A stretch of 63,114 bases of DNA from Sphaerisporangium corydalis (GCF_025506355.1 NZ_JANZYP010000062.1:1-63114), one strand, 5' to 3'. Shown: positions 34,328 to 43,539, counted from the first letter of the stretch. Program-made: numbers and translations. The notes: generated from the sequence alone by a model not told the origin.

Positions 34328-36664
34328 CCGGTAGACCGCGTAGTCGCCGTAACGGAGCTCCAGGCGCGCGAAGCGCCCGATCGGCGCCCGGGTGAGCCGT
34401 TCGTCGGCCACCAGCCACCGGACGCCGTACCGCTCGCGCAGCAGCGCGACCGAGGCCGCGGAGGGGGCCGAGAAGACCGCGTCGCCGGCCCGGACGCGGT
34501 CGCGGTCCCAGAACGGGAGCGTGGCGTAGGGGCGGCCAGGACGCCATCGGTCCAGGTTGGCGGCGGTGTAGGCCCAGCCTTCGACCAGGACGCGCCGTTC
34601 GGTGAGCGCCGACACCCAGAAGTGGCGCGCGTCGCACGGGTGCTCGTACCCCCAGCGGCAGTGCGCGTTCGTGGCGACCAGGTCGTCGGGGCCCGAATGC
34701 GCCCGCAGCCAGCGTGCCGCGGAGAGCGCGCCGCTCGGGATCAGCTCGGGGGCCGGGTGGTCGCCGGCGTTCAGGTTGCTGTCCGCGCCGTGCCGCAGGT
34801 GGGTCAGGACGCGGGCCTGCCACGCGGCGGGCGTGCCGGCGGCCATGACCATCGTGACGAACAGCGCCCAGAACCGCACGTGCCGCCTGGCCGCCACCAG
34901 GAGGCCGGCGGCCGACACCAGGACCACGAGCAGGACGGCGAAGGGCAGGTAGATGAGGACGTCCGGCTCGCCGAGGCGCAGGGGCACCTCGACGTCGCAG
35001 AGCACGCGCACGGCCAGGGCGACCGCGATCCCCGCCACGGCCGCGCAGACCAGCGCGACCGGCGCCGGCCGCTCCCGGCGCGCCACGACGAGCAGGCCGT
35101 ACGCCGAGAGCACGGCCAGGTAGGGGTAACAGGCCTGCAGGAAGTACGGCTGGTTGAGGTCGTCCGGGCTGCCGAGCAGCAGCATCATGCCCGCGCCCGA
35201 GGCCGTCATGCCGAGCATGAGCGTCACCGGCGGCCGCAGGAGCAGGCGCGGCCGGGCGAGCAGCCCGAGCGTCCCGCACCACGTGACGCCCCAGCAGGCC
35301 ACGTACACCAGCGTGAGGCCGAGCACCCAGCCGGCGGTGGGCCCCACCTGGTCGCCCACCCCGGCCAGCTCCTTCCACGTGGCCCGCACGACGGACAGCG
35401 GGGCGAGCGTCGTGCCCTGCCGGGCGTGGCCGAACAGCACGCTCTGCGCGAACGCCAGGCACGCCAGGGTCACCCCGAGCGCGGCCACCGCCGGCCAGGG
35501 AGCCCTCCGGCGCCTGAGCGTCTCGGCCGCCGCCACCGCCACCAGCCCGGCGGCCAGCAGCGGGAGGTAGGTGGCCTTGGCCCCCATGACCGCCACCACC
35601 AGGACCACCAGCAGGACCCACCTGCCGGGCGCGCCGCGCGGCCGGACCAGCAGATCCATCAGCACGAGCACGACGGGGGCGAACAGCAGCGCGCCGAACG
35701 TCTGGGTGGGGCTGTTCCACGGCACGTGCATGACGCCGGTCCACCGCAGCAGCCCGTTCGCGCCCGCGTACAGGCTGGGCGCCGCGACGAACAGCGTACC
35801 GGCGACCGCCAGCGCCGCGCCCACGCGCGAGCCGGTCACCCGCAGCCCGGTCACGCCGACGAGGACGGCGAAGGCCACCAGCATGGGGAGCATGCCCAGG
35901 CGCAGCAGCAGGGTGGCCGGTTCGATGCCGGTGATCCAGCTCGACGCGGCGAAGTGCGCGTAGACGAACCAGTGGTAGGACAGCGGCTCCCCGGCCACCA
36001 TCGGGACGTCCGGCGGCATGTGGTGCCGCAGCTCGCCGATCAGGGCCAGGCTGAACGGCGTGTCGACGTGCGCCCACCCGGCCTCGGGCCAGGTCAGCGC
36101 GTTCACCCTGAAGCAGGTGAAGGCGCTCCACCCGGTCAGGTACACGACGGTGAGCCCGAGGAACCACGCCCAGGGCAGGGGTGTGGTGCGGGTGGGTCGG
36201 GTGGTGAGGTGGGGGCGGAGGCGGGGGTGGAGGAGGAAGGCGGTGTAGGTGGCGGCGGGCCAGAGGAGGGTGAGGAGGGGGTGGCCGGTGGCGCGGGCGG
36301 GGATGTAGGTGAGGATTTCGAGGGCGTAGCCGAGGGTGAGGCCGAGGGCGAGTTCTTCGGGGAGGGTGCGGGGTGCGGGGTGGAGTGCGCGGATGAGCAG
36401 GGTGCCGGGGAGGGTGAGGCAGGTCAGCAGGTAGATGGTGAACACGGTGACGTCTTTGGGGGAGACGTCGTAACGGACCAGCACGGCCACGGCGACGGCC
36501 AGGGCGACGGCGGCGGGGAGCCATCCCGAGGCGATCAGCCGCCCGCCCGTTCTCGCCGGCCGGTCCGGTTCCTCCTGGTAGGGCCCGCCCGCCGGGAGCG
36601 GCGCGGTGTCGGTCGTGGAGCCCGCCGGCCCCGGCGTGGAACCGCCGGTAGGAGTCGTGGTCAT
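34304..36664 (-). CDS. GT-C-like large membrane protein, paralogue B
   Basis: A 786-residue protein with about a dozen membrane segments between residues 50 and 640 and a C-terminal soluble region (ATNAHCRWGYEHPCDARHFWVSALTERRVL and EGWAYTAANL). The first extracytoplasmic loop has an acidic site (AHVDTPFSLALIGELRHHM) and LSYHWFVYAHFAASSW, compatible with a GT-C sugar transferase using polyprenyl-linked donors. The family and the reaction are not established. It is a paralogue of the upstream gene (36725-39136), with which it shares two nearly identical DNA tracts. Confidence 0.7.
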   Translation of the reverse strand: MTTTPTGGSTPGPAGSTTDTAPLPAGGPYQEEPDRPARTGGRLIASGWLPAAVALAVAVAVLVRYDVSPKDVTVFTIYLLTCLTLPGTLLIRALHPAPRTLPEELALGLTLGYALEILTYIPARATGHPLLTLLWPAATYTAFLLHPRLRPHLTTRPTRTTPLPWAWFLGLTVVYLTGWSAFTCFRVNALTWPEAGWAHVDTPFSLALIGELRHHMPPDVPMVAGEPLSYHWFVYAHFAASSWITGIEPATLLLRLGMLPMLVAFAVLVGVTGLRVTGSRVGAALAVAGTLFVAAPSLYAGANGLLRWTGVMHVPWNSPTQTFGALLFAPVVLVLMDLLVRPRGAPGRWVLLVVLVVAVMGAKATYLPLLAAGLVAVAAAETLRRRRAPWPAVAALGVTLACLAFAQSVLFGHARQGTTLAPLSVVRATWKELAGVGDQVGPTAGWVLGLTLVYVACWGVTWCGTLGLLARPRLLLRPPVTLMLGMTASGAGMMLLLGSPDDLNQPYFLQACYPYLAVLSAYGLLVVARRERPAPVALVCAAVAGIAVALAVRVLCDVEVPLRLGEPDVLIYLPFAVLLVVLVSAAGLLVAARRHVRFWALFVTMVMAAGTPAAWQARVLTHLRHGADSNLNAGDHPAPELIPSGALSAARWLRAHSGPDDLVATNAHCRWGYEHPCDARHFWVSALTERRVLVEGWAYTAANLDRWRPGRPYATLPFWDRDRVRAGDAVFSAPSAASVALLRERYGVRWLVADERLTRAPIGRFARLELRYGDYAVYRLTGGPGS
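35928..35999. repeat. conversion tract 1, copy in paralogue B
   Basis: 72 bases identical to 38402-38473 in the paralogous gene, coding for the LSYHWFVYAHFAASSWITG loop. The flanking sequence is much less alike. Confidence 0.85.
36164..36444. repeat. conversion tract 2, copy in paralogue B
   Basis: 281 bases matching 38639-38919 with about 6 mismatches (about 98 percent). It codes for the membrane segment following TIYLLTCLTLPGTLL. Its codon style (C-rich on the coding strand, frequent CAC, ACC, CCC) also differs from the flanks. Confidence 0.88.
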
Positions 36665-36724
36665 GCCGCAAGTCTCGCGATCCCGAGTCCCCGGCCGGTC
36701 GCCGAACGCCCGCCCTGGGCGATC

Positions 36725-39136
36725 TCATTGCGAGCCTTTGGTCCCGTGATCACCACCCGGTCCGGGTGCGGCCGGCAGCTCGTAGATCGAGTAGTCGCCC
36801 ACGCGGAACCGCAGGCTCGCCACGCCGCCGATCCTGCCCGGCCGGTGGAGCAGCCGCCGGTCGGCGAGCAGCCAGCGCACCCCGTACCGCTCCCTCAGCA
36901 CCCTGACCGCCCGCGCCGACGGCGCGGTGAACACGGCGTCGTTCGCCCGCAGCCGTTCGGCGTCCCAGAACGGGAGGCGCTCGATCGCCTCGCCCGGGCG
37001 CCATCCGGCCAGGTTCCTCGCCGTGTACGCCCAGCCCTCCACCAGCATGCGCCGTTCGGCCAGCGCCGCCATCCAGAGCTGCTGGGTGTCGCACGGGTCC
37101 TCGCACCCCCAGCGGCAGTGCGTGTTCGTGGCGACCAGGTCGTCCTCGGCCGAGTGGTCGCGCAGCCACCGCGCGGCCGCGAGCGTCGCCCGGGGGACGC
37201 TGCCGTCCTGGACCGGAGGGGCCACCCCGTCGACGCCGCCGCGCGCCGCCTTGCCCGCCGCGGAGATGACGTGGGCGTGCCCGCAGGCCGGTAGCGCGAT
37301 CGCCGCCATCAGGGTGGTCACCACCGCGCCGGCCCGGAGCGCTCCCCCTCTGGCGGCCACCACGGCCGCGACCGCCGCGGCGACGGCCAGCAGCACCAGG
37401 TACGGCAGGTACAGCGGGAGATCGCCGCGGCCCGGGGCCAGGGGCACCTCGACCCCGGCCAGGAGCGGGACGAGGTACGCCGCCGCCAGCCCCGCGCACA
37501 CCGCCCACACCGTCGTACGGGCGGGCATCCGTGCGCGGCGCGTGATGACGGTGATCCCGTACACCGTGACGATCACCAGGTACGGGTAGGCGGCGAACAG
37601 GAAGAAGAACTGGCTGAGGCCGGGGTGGGCGAACAGCAGCACGGCCCCGTGACCCGCCGCGCCCATGCCCAGCATGAGGACGACGGAGGGCCGGCCGAGC
37701 AGCCGACGCCTGGCCAGCAGGCCGAGCACCCCGCACCAGGTGATGGCCCAGCAGAGCAGGAACAACAGGGTGAAACCGGCCAGCGACCCGGCCGGGACCG
37801 TGAACCGGGTCGCGGTGTCGCTCAGCGGCGCCACGCCGCTCAGCTCCGCCCATCCCTGGCGCATGAACGCGAGCGGGGCGACCACCATGCCCTGCCGTGC
37901 CTGGCCGAACAGCACGAACTGGGCGTAGGCCAGGCAGGAGAGGGTCATCGCCAGCACGACGAGCGCGCGCCACGGCGCCCGGCGCCGCTGGAGGGCCGTC
38001 GTCACCGCGACCGCCGCGAGCCCGGTCGCCAGCAGCGGCAGGTAGGTGGCCTTGGAGCCCATGACCGTGACCAGGAGGACCACCAGCAGCGCCCATCGGC
38101 CGGGACCGAACCGCCGAGGCAGGAACAGGTCCATGAGCAGCAGGACGACGGGGGCGAACACCAGGGCGCCGAAGGTCTGGGTCGGGCTCACCCACGCGAC
38201 GTCCTGCAGCCCTCCCCAGGCGAGCACGTCGTTGTGCCCCAGGTACAGGCTCGGCGCCCCCACGAAGATCGTGCCGGCCACGGCGGGCGCGACGCTCGCC
38301 CACGAGTTCGTCATCCGGCGCGCGGTCAGCCCGACCAGCACGACGAACGCGGCGAGGATCGGCAACATGGTCAGCCGGAACAGCAGCGTCACCGGTTCGA
38401 CGCCGGTGATCCAGCTCGACGCGGCGAAGTGCGCGTAGACGAACCAGTGGTAGGACAGCGGCTCCCCGGCCACGTTGGGCATGGCGGGCGGCATGTGGTG
38501 CTTCAGCTCGCCGATCAGGGCGAGGTGGTACGGCATGTCGTAGTCGTTGGCGCCGAGCGCGGGCCACCTCAGCGCGTTGGTCCTGAAGAAGCGCACGGCG
38601 CCCCACGCGATCACCCCGGTGAAGGCCAGCGACAGCGACCACGCCCAGGGCAGGGGTGTGGTGCGGGTGGGTCGGGTGGTGAGGTGGGGGCGGAGCCGTG
38701 GGTGGAGGAGGAAGGCGGTGTAGGTGGCGGCGGGCCAGAGGAGGACCAGGAGGGGGTGGCCGGTGGCGCGGGCGGGGAGGTAGGTGAGGATTTCGAGGGC
38801 GTAGCCGAGGGTGAGGCCGAGGGCGAGTTCTTCGGGGAGGGTGCGGGGTGCGGGGTGGAGTGCGCGGATGAGCAGGGTGCCGGGGAGGGTGAGGCAGGTC
38901 AGCAGGTAGATGGTGAACAGGATGATGTCTCTGGGGGAGACGTCGTACCGCAGCAGCACGGCGACGGTGACGGCGAGCGCCGTGGCCGCCGGGAGGCACC
39001 GGGACACGACCGGCCACCCGCCCCGCCCGCGTGCACGCGGGACCGCCTCGCCCGCGCCGGGGCGGACGTCGGTTCCGCCGCGGATCAGAACCTGGGGAGA
39101 CCCGGCGGAACCGGGCGCCGGTGGAAGTTCGGCCAT
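36725..39136 (-). CDS. GT-C-like large membrane protein, paralogue A
   Basis: About 803 residues, of the same build as paralogue B: a short cytoplasmic N terminus, about twelve membrane segments, the loop NDYDMPYHLALIGELKHHM with acidic residues, LSYHWFVYAHFAASSW, and the C-terminal ATNTHCRWGCEDPCDTQQLWMAALAERRMLVEGWAY. It probably transfers a sugar outside the membrane, but no family assignment is certain. ATG at 39136 is given; a GTG at 39196 is in frame, and neither has a good ribosome site. It lies between the nucleotide-sugar dehydrogenase and paralogue B on one strand. Confidence 0.7.
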   Translation of the reverse strand: MAELPPAPGSAGSPQVLIRGGTDVRPGAGEAVPRARGRGGWPVVSRCLPAATALAVTVAVLLRYDVSPRDIILFTIYLLTCLTLPGTLLIRALHPAPRTLPEELALGLTLGYALEILTYLPARATGHPLLVLLWPAATYTAFLLHPRLRPHLTTRPTRTTPLPWAWSLSLAFTGVIAWGAVRFFRTNALRWPALGANDYDMPYHLALIGELKHHMPPAMPNVAGEPLSYHWFVYAHFAASSWITGVEPVTLLFRLTMLPILAAFVVLVGLTARRMTNSWASVAPAVAGTIFVGAPSLYLGHNDVLAWGGLQDVAWVSPTQTFGALVFAPVVLLLMDLFLPRRFGPGRWALLVVLLVTVMGSKATYLPLLATGLAAVAVTTALQRRRAPWRALVVLAMTLSCLAYAQFVLFGQARQGMVVAPLAFMRQGWAELSGVAPLSDTATRFTVPAGSLAGFTLLFLLCWAITWCGVLGLLARRRLLGRPSVVLMLGMGAAGHGAVLLFAHPGLSQFFFLFAAYPYLVIVTVYGITVITRRARMPARTTVWAVCAGLAAAYLVPLLAGVEVPLAPGRGDLPLYLPYLVLLAVAAAVAAVVAARGGALRAGAVVTTLMAAIALPACGHAHVISAAGKAARGGVDGVAPPVQDGSVPRATLAAARWLRDHSAEDDLVATNTHCRWGCEDPCDTQQLWMAALAERRMLVEGWAYTARNLAGWRPGEAIERLPFWDAERLRANDAVFTAPSARAVRVLRERYGVRWLLADRRLLHRPGRIGGVASLRFRVGDYSIYELPAAPGPGGDHGTKGSQ
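38402..38473. repeat. conversion tract 1, copy in paralogue A
   Basis: 72 bases identical to 35928-35999. Confidence 0.85.
38639..38919. repeat. conversion tract 2, copy in paralogue A
   Basis: 281 bases with about 6 differences from 36164-36444. Confidence 0.88.
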
Positions 39137-39290
39137 AAGCCGATTCTGCTGGCGTCGCCGCTTTCTCCACGGGAACGCGAATGCCGCCGGGCGCACTCCT
39201 TGACAGTTCTTTGCGTATTCTCACGCAAGCCGGTTCCGCGGCCCTGAATGGGTCGGGAAACCCCGGGCGCGCGGCGGGCCCGCCGGTCCG

Positions 39291-40550
39291 TCAGATGCGT
39301 TCGACGTTGGCTCCCCGGCAGCGGTTCCGCGTGTCGAAGACGAGGGCGCTCGCCCGGGCCACCAGCTCGTAGTCGAAGCGGTCGTGGTCGGTGAGGATCA
39401 GCACCGCGTCCGCCCGCGCCAGCTCCGTCGCCGTCAGCTCGGCCATCTCGACGTCGAACGGCAGCGAGCACGTCTCGATGTGCGGGTCCGCCGCGCGCAC
39501 GTCGGCGCCGAGCCGGCGCAGGGCCTTCACCACCCCGATCGCGGGCGACTCCCGCAGGTCACCGGTGTTCTTCTTGTAGGCCAGGCCGAGCACCAGGATC
39601 CGGCTGTCCTTCACCGGCTTGCGCCGCTCGTTCAGCGCGAGCGTCAGGCGGTGCACGACGTGGTCGGGCATGTGGTCGTTGATGTCGTTCGCCAGCTCGA
39701 CGAACCTGAAGGTGTGCCCGAGGCTGCGCTTGACCTTCCACGACAGGTAGGACGGGTCGATCGGCAGGCAGTGCCCGCCGACGCCGGGTCCCGGCGTGAA
39801 CCGCATGTAGCCGAAGGGCTTGGTCGAGGCCGCGTCGATGGCCTCCCACACGTCGATGCCGAGCTGCCCGGCGAAGATCGACAGCTCGTTGACCAGGGCC
39901 ACGTTGACATGGCGGAACGTGTTCTCCAGGAGCTTGGACAGTTCGGCCACCCGGGGTGAGGAGACCGGGACCGCGTCGTCGACGATCCGCCCGTAGAACG
40001 CCTGGACCTTCGCCAGGGACGCGGCGTCCACCCCCGACACGATCTTCGGGGTGTTCTCCAGGCGCCAGCGCTCGTTGCCGGGGTCGATGCGCTCGGGGCT
40101 GTAGCCGAGGTGGAAGTCCCCCGGCGTGCGCAGCCCCGAGCCCTCCTCCAGCACCTGCCGCAGGTACTCCTCGGTGGTGCCGGGATAGGTGGTGGACTCC
40201 AGCACGACGGTGACGCCGGGCCGGATGAACGCGGCCAGCGACCGGCCCGCGTCCGCGACGTGCCGCAGGTCGGGCACCCCCTCGTGCAGCGGCGTCGGCA
40301 CCGTGACCACACCCACGTCGAAGCCCTCGGCGTCCGCGTAGGCGGTGGTGGCGTGGTAGCGGCCGGTCCTGAGCGCGGCGTCGAGCGCCTCGTCGCCGAC
40401 GTCCTCGATGTAGGTCTCGGCGGCGTTCAGCCGCTTCACCCGCCACGGGTCGACGTCGATCCCGACGACGGTGAAACCGGCCCGCACAGCGCGCATCGCC
40501 AGCGGAAGGCCGACATATCCCTGCCCGACGACGACAACCTTCTCGTCCAT
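39291..40550 (-). CDS. nucleotide-sugar dehydrogenase (UDP-HexNAc 6-dehydrogenase class)
   Basis: A 419-residue enzyme of the UDP-glucose/GDP-mannose dehydrogenase family. It has the N-terminal NAD motif VVVVGQGYVGLPLA, YSPERIDPG, the middle-domain GYMRFTPGPGVGGHCLPIDPSYLSWK with the catalytic cysteine, and the C-terminal LVLGLAYKKNTGDLRESPA. The GHCLPIDPSYLSWK version resembles UDP-GlcNAc/UDP-ManNAc dehydrogenases (WbpA, TviB, WecC) more than Ugd, so the product is probably a UDP-HexNAc uronic acid. It is the likely first gene of the minus-strand operon with the two GT-C-like genes. Confidence 0.86.
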   Translation of the reverse strand: MDEKVVVVGQGYVGLPLAMRAVRAGFTVVGIDVDPWRVKRLNAAETYIEDVGDEALDAALRTGRYHATTAYADAEGFDVGVVTVPTPLHEGVPDLRHVADAGRSLAAFIRPGVTVVLESTTYPGTTEEYLRQVLEEGSGLRTPGDFHLGYSPERIDPGNERWRLENTPKIVSGVDAASLAKVQAFYGRIVDDAVPVSSPRVAELSKLLENTFRHVNVALVNELSIFAGQLGIDVWEAIDAASTKPFGYMRFTPGPGVGGHCLPIDPSYLSWKVKRSLGHTFRFVELANDINDHMPDHVVHRLTLALNERRKPVKDSRILVLGLAYKKNTGDLRESPAIGVVKALRRLGADVRAADPHIETCSLPFDVEMAELTATELARADAVLILTDHDRFDYELVARASALVFDTRNRCRGANVERI

Positions 40551-40718
40551 TCAATTCACTCGCGGCATCGACACATTCGCCGACTTTAGTTCCTGGGCCC
40601 GCTCGAAGCGCTCATTCGATCGCGGTCTCCGCGTGTCGGCCGGAATGGGCGCCGCGTTTATATGCCATGCTCCGGGAAAACCCGGAGAATTCCCGGCGTT
40701 CGGATATCGGCGAACCTT

Positions 40719-41468
40719 TCAGCGGCCGATGAGCGCCGACACCCGGGCGACCACACCGCGGGGAATGTACCTCGACACTCCCACGATCGCCTTGTATCGG
40801 GGATCCGGCACGCTGACCGGCAGCCCGCGTGCGAGGTCACGCATGGCGGCGCCGGCCACACGGTCGGCCGACAGCCACATGAACCCGGGGATGCCGGAGG
40901 TGTCGATCGCCGCCCGCTCGTGGAACTCCGTTCGCACGAAACCCGGGCACAGCGCCATGACCCGGACGCGTGGCTCCGGGACCTGGGCCGCCAGCGACTC
41001 GCTGAAGTTGACCACCCACGCCTTCGACGCGCTGTAGGTGCCGTGCGCGAAGAACGCCGCGACCGAGGCCACGTTGATCACACCGCCCCGGCCGCGCGCC
41101 CGCATGGCCGGCAGCGCCGCCATGGTCAGCCGGAGCACCGCCTCGCAGTGCACGCGCAGCATCGTGACCTCGTCCTCGACGGGCACGTCGAGCGCCGCGC
41201 CCGTGTGGGCGAAGCCCGCGTTGTTGACCAGCAGGTCGACGCCCTCACGCAACCGCTTCTCCACCGCCGCGACGCCCTCCTCGGCGGACAGGTCGGCGGC
41301 GAGCGCGTCGGCCCGCACGCCGTACCGGTGGTACAGCGTGTCGGCGGTCTCGACCAGGCGCTTCTCGTCGCGGGCGACCAGGACCAGGGAGAATCCGTCG
41401 GCCGCCAGTCTGCGGGCGAACGCGGCGCCGAGCCCGGCGGTCGCGCCCGTGATCAGTGCGGTAGGCAT
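40719..41468 (-). CDS. short-chain dehydrogenase/reductase
   Basis: A 249-residue classical SDR. It has the cofactor motif ALITGATAGLGAAFA, an arginine after strand 2 (VARDEKRL) that favours NADPH, NNAGFAHTG, a serine in NVASVAAF and the catalytic YSASK. The C-terminal RYIPRGVVARVSAL resembles SDRs named as ketoacyl reductases, but the substrate cannot be stated. It is a lone gene separated from the polysaccharide locus by a 168-base, AT-richer gap and from pirin by 97 bases. Confidence 0.88.
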   Translation of the reverse strand: MPTALITGATAGLGAAFARRLAADGFSLVLVARDEKRLVETADTLYHRYGVRADALAADLSAEEGVAAVEKRLREGVDLLVNNAGFAHTGAALDVPVEDEVTMLRVHCEAVLRLTMAALPAMRARGRGGVINVASVAAFFAHGTYSASKAWVVNFSESLAAQVPEPRVRVMALCPGFVRTEFHERAAIDTSGIPGFMWLSADRVAGAAMRDLARGLPVSVPDPRYKAIVGVSRYIPRGVVARVSALIGR

Positions 41469-41565
41469 GCACGCAGACTAGCGACCCCGCCCGGCGCGCG
41501 CGCCCCGGGAGGAGTGCGGCAGGGGCGCCCGCGCCCGTGAGGCGCCGGCGCCGTCCGCCGCCGGG

Positions 41566-42558
41566 TCAGATGGTCTCGTCGCGGGTGGTGCGGTGCGGCA
41601 TCCTCTCGGCCGGGACCACGCCCATGCGGCCCGCCTGGAAGTCCTCGAACGCCTGCACGATCTCGTTCCGGGTGTTCATCACGAACGGGCCGTACCGGGC
41701 GATCGGCTCCCTGATCGGCAGCCCGCCGAGCACGAGGATCTCCCAGCCCTGGGCGCTGGCCTGCGGCTGGGCGTCCGCCGCGCGCAGCGTCAGCGCCTCG
41801 CCGCGCGGCCCGAACACCGCGAGCTGCCCCTCGTCCAGCGCGGTGCCGGAAGGGCCGGCGGTGCCCCGGCCGCTGAGCACGTACACCAGGGCGTTGAAGT
41901 CGGCCGGCCACGGCAGGTCCAGCCGGGCCCCGGGGGCGACGGTGGCGTGCAGGTAGGTGATCGGCGTGTAGGTGACGCCCGGCCCCTCGTGCCCGGCGAG
42001 CGAGCCCGCGATGACGCGGACCAGCGAGGAGCCGTCCTCGCTGGAAAGCAGCTTCACGTCACCTCGATTGATGTCCTGATAGCGCGGCGGGACCCACTTC
42101 TGCGCCCGGGGGAGGTTGACCCAGAGCTGGACGCCGTGGAACAGGCCGCCCGAGGCGACCAGCTCCGGCGGCGGCTGCTCGATGTGCTGCAGCCCGGACC
42201 CGGCCGTCATCCACTGGGTGTCGCCGTCGGCGATCAGGCCGCCGCCGCCGGTGGTGTCATGGTGCTGGAAGGCGCCGTCGATGATGTAGGTCACCGTCTC
42301 GAAGCCGCGGTGCGGGTGCCAGGGGGTGCCCATGGCCTCGCCCGGCGCGTACTCCACGGCGCCCATGTGGTCGAGCAGGAGGAACGGGTCGGCCAGGGAG
42401 AGGTCCGCGCCGGGGAAGGGGCGCCGCACGGCGAAGCCCTCTCCCTCCAGGTGGTGCTCGGCCGTGATCACGCGGGCGACCGGCCGCCAGGCCGTGGTGG
42501 CCTCGGGCAGTCGCGGGAGCCTCGGCAGGGTGAGGGTGTCAGCGGTAACGGCCGGCAT
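41566..42558 (-). CDS. pirin family protein
   Basis: A 330-residue bicupin. The N-terminal pirin domain has the metal ligands in GTPWHPHRGFETVTYIIDGAFQHHD and LQHIEQPP; the C-terminal pirin-C cupin holds RLDLPWPADFNALVYVLSGRG and the family ending ARYGPFVMNTRNEIVQAFEDFQAGRMG. Some pirins are quercetin dioxygenases and others bind regulators; the precise role here is open. ATG at 42558 has GAAGGG upstream. A MarR-like palindrome lies about 95 bases upstream. Confidence 0.93.
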   Translation of the reverse strand: MPAVTADTLTLPRLPRLPEATTAWRPVARVITAEHHLEGEGFAVRRPFPGADLSLADPFLLLDHMGAVEYAPGEAMGTPWHPHRGFETVTYIIDGAFQHHDTTGGGGLIADGDTQWMTAGSGLQHIEQPPPELVASGGLFHGVQLWVNLPRAQKWVPPRYQDINRGDVKLLSSEDGSSLVRVIAGSLAGHEGPGVTYTPITYLHATVAPGARLDLPWPADFNALVYVLSGRGTAGPSGTALDEGQLAVFGPRGEALTLRAADAQPQASAQGWEILVLGGLPIREPIARYGPFVMNTRNEIVQAFEDFQAGRMGVVPAERMPHRTTRDETI

Positions 42559-42653
42559 GGGGAGCCCTTCTTTCTGGCCTTGGTGCGCACCGCCGGGATG
42601 ACCTCTCCGGCGCGGTGTGGCATCGTGGGTACGACGATACTCCGCACAACAGA

Positions 42654-42669
42654 AGTTGATGATTCAACT
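42654..42669. promoter_or_regulatory. MarR-like palindromic operator upstream of pirin
   Basis: AGTTGA-TGAT-TCAACT is a perfect 6-base inverted repeat with a 4-base centre. It lies between the divergent pirin and lipoprotein genes in an AT-rich stretch and has the look of MarR-family sites (TTGA/TCAA arms). No marR gene is in the window. Confidence 0.5.
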
Positions 42670-42820
42670 ATTCCCGGGATGCCTCACCTCGGCGTGTGTA
42701 ACAAGACGAGCCCATTTTCCGGCAAGATTTGGTCAAGATTTCCAAAATCGTTTGAGGTGGCCGGGCCTCCGAAAGCGGGCACAACAACCTTGTTGACCGC
42801 AAAGCGGAGGTAAGGCCCCT

Positions 42821-43522
42821 GTGGAGAGAGCGCGGGTGGGCTCTCGGCTGATCTCGGCGGCGATGACCGCTGTCATGGTCGCCGGGCTGGCCGGTTGTGG
42901 TGGTGCCGATTTCACGTACGTCATGGGCAACGACGGGCAGAGCTACTTCAAGGTGCCCGCCACCTGGCAGAAGGTGGACCAGAAGGCCCTGGATCAGAAG
43001 ATCTTCGGCGACATGACCTCCGCCACCTCCCAGGTGCGAAAACAGCTCTCCTGGACGGTCGGCTACGACGGCTACGACAGGCCGTCCGCCGACCACCTGC
43101 TCGCCGCGGGCGGCGGGTCCGACGAGCCCTTCGCCTTCGCGATGGTCTCCACACTCACCGAGTCCGAGCAGAACTCGGTCTCCTTGGACGTCCTGCGCAA
43201 CGCGGCGATGCTGCCGGTCGTGGTGGACCAGGACGTGCGCAAGCAGATGGAGGAGACCGCCGCCTATCCCTTCAAGTCATTCGAACTCCTCAGCGACGAG
43301 GTGCTGCCACCCAAGGACGGCGTGCGGGGCGTCCACGTGGTCTACAACTTCAAGGTCCTCGGAGGTCCGGTGCAGACCTTCGACCAGACCGCCTACCTCG
43401 CCGCGGACGGGACGCGCGTCTCCGTTCTCCTCATCCGATGCTCGGCCACGTGCTACCGGAGCCGGAGCGCGGAGCTCGACAGGATCGCGCAGTCCTTCAA
43501 GGTCAAGCGAATTCCCGGGTGA
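42821..43522 (+). CDS. lipoprotein of unknown function
   Basis: A 233-residue secreted protein: a signal peptide (residues 1-26) ends in the lipobox GLAGC, so Cys26 is probably lipidated. The mature domain opens with DFTYVMGNDGQSYFKVPATWQKVD and ends with AELDRIAQSFKVKR, and recalls PsbP/LpqN-like single-domain lipoproteins in shape; that likeness is an impression. GTG at 42821 has CGGAGG ten bases upstream. It precedes the FtsH-like gene by 17 bases, so the two are probably co-transcribed and may work together at the membrane. Confidence 0.72.
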   Translation: MERARVGSRLISAAMTAVMVAGLAGCGGADFTYVMGNDGQSYFKVPATWQKVDQKALDQKIFGDMTSATSQVRKQLSWTVGYDGYDRPSADHLLAAGGGSDEPFAFAMVSTLTESEQNSVSLDVLRNAAMLPVVVDQDVRKQMEETAAYPFKSFELLSDEVLPPKDGVRGVHVVYNFKVLGGPVQTFDQTAYLAADGTRVSVLLIRCSATCYRSRSAELDRIAQSFKVKRIPG

Positions 43523-43539
43523 CCGGGTGAGGAGCCTCG

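Noticed and set aside
32225..39247. Very long open frames on the opposite strand of real genes (for example on the plus strand over both GT-C-like genes, 34622-37294)
   Set aside because: They are Arg/Gly/Pro/His-rich shadow frames caused by high third-position GC; they have no domain, no ribosome site, and lie over well-supported genes.
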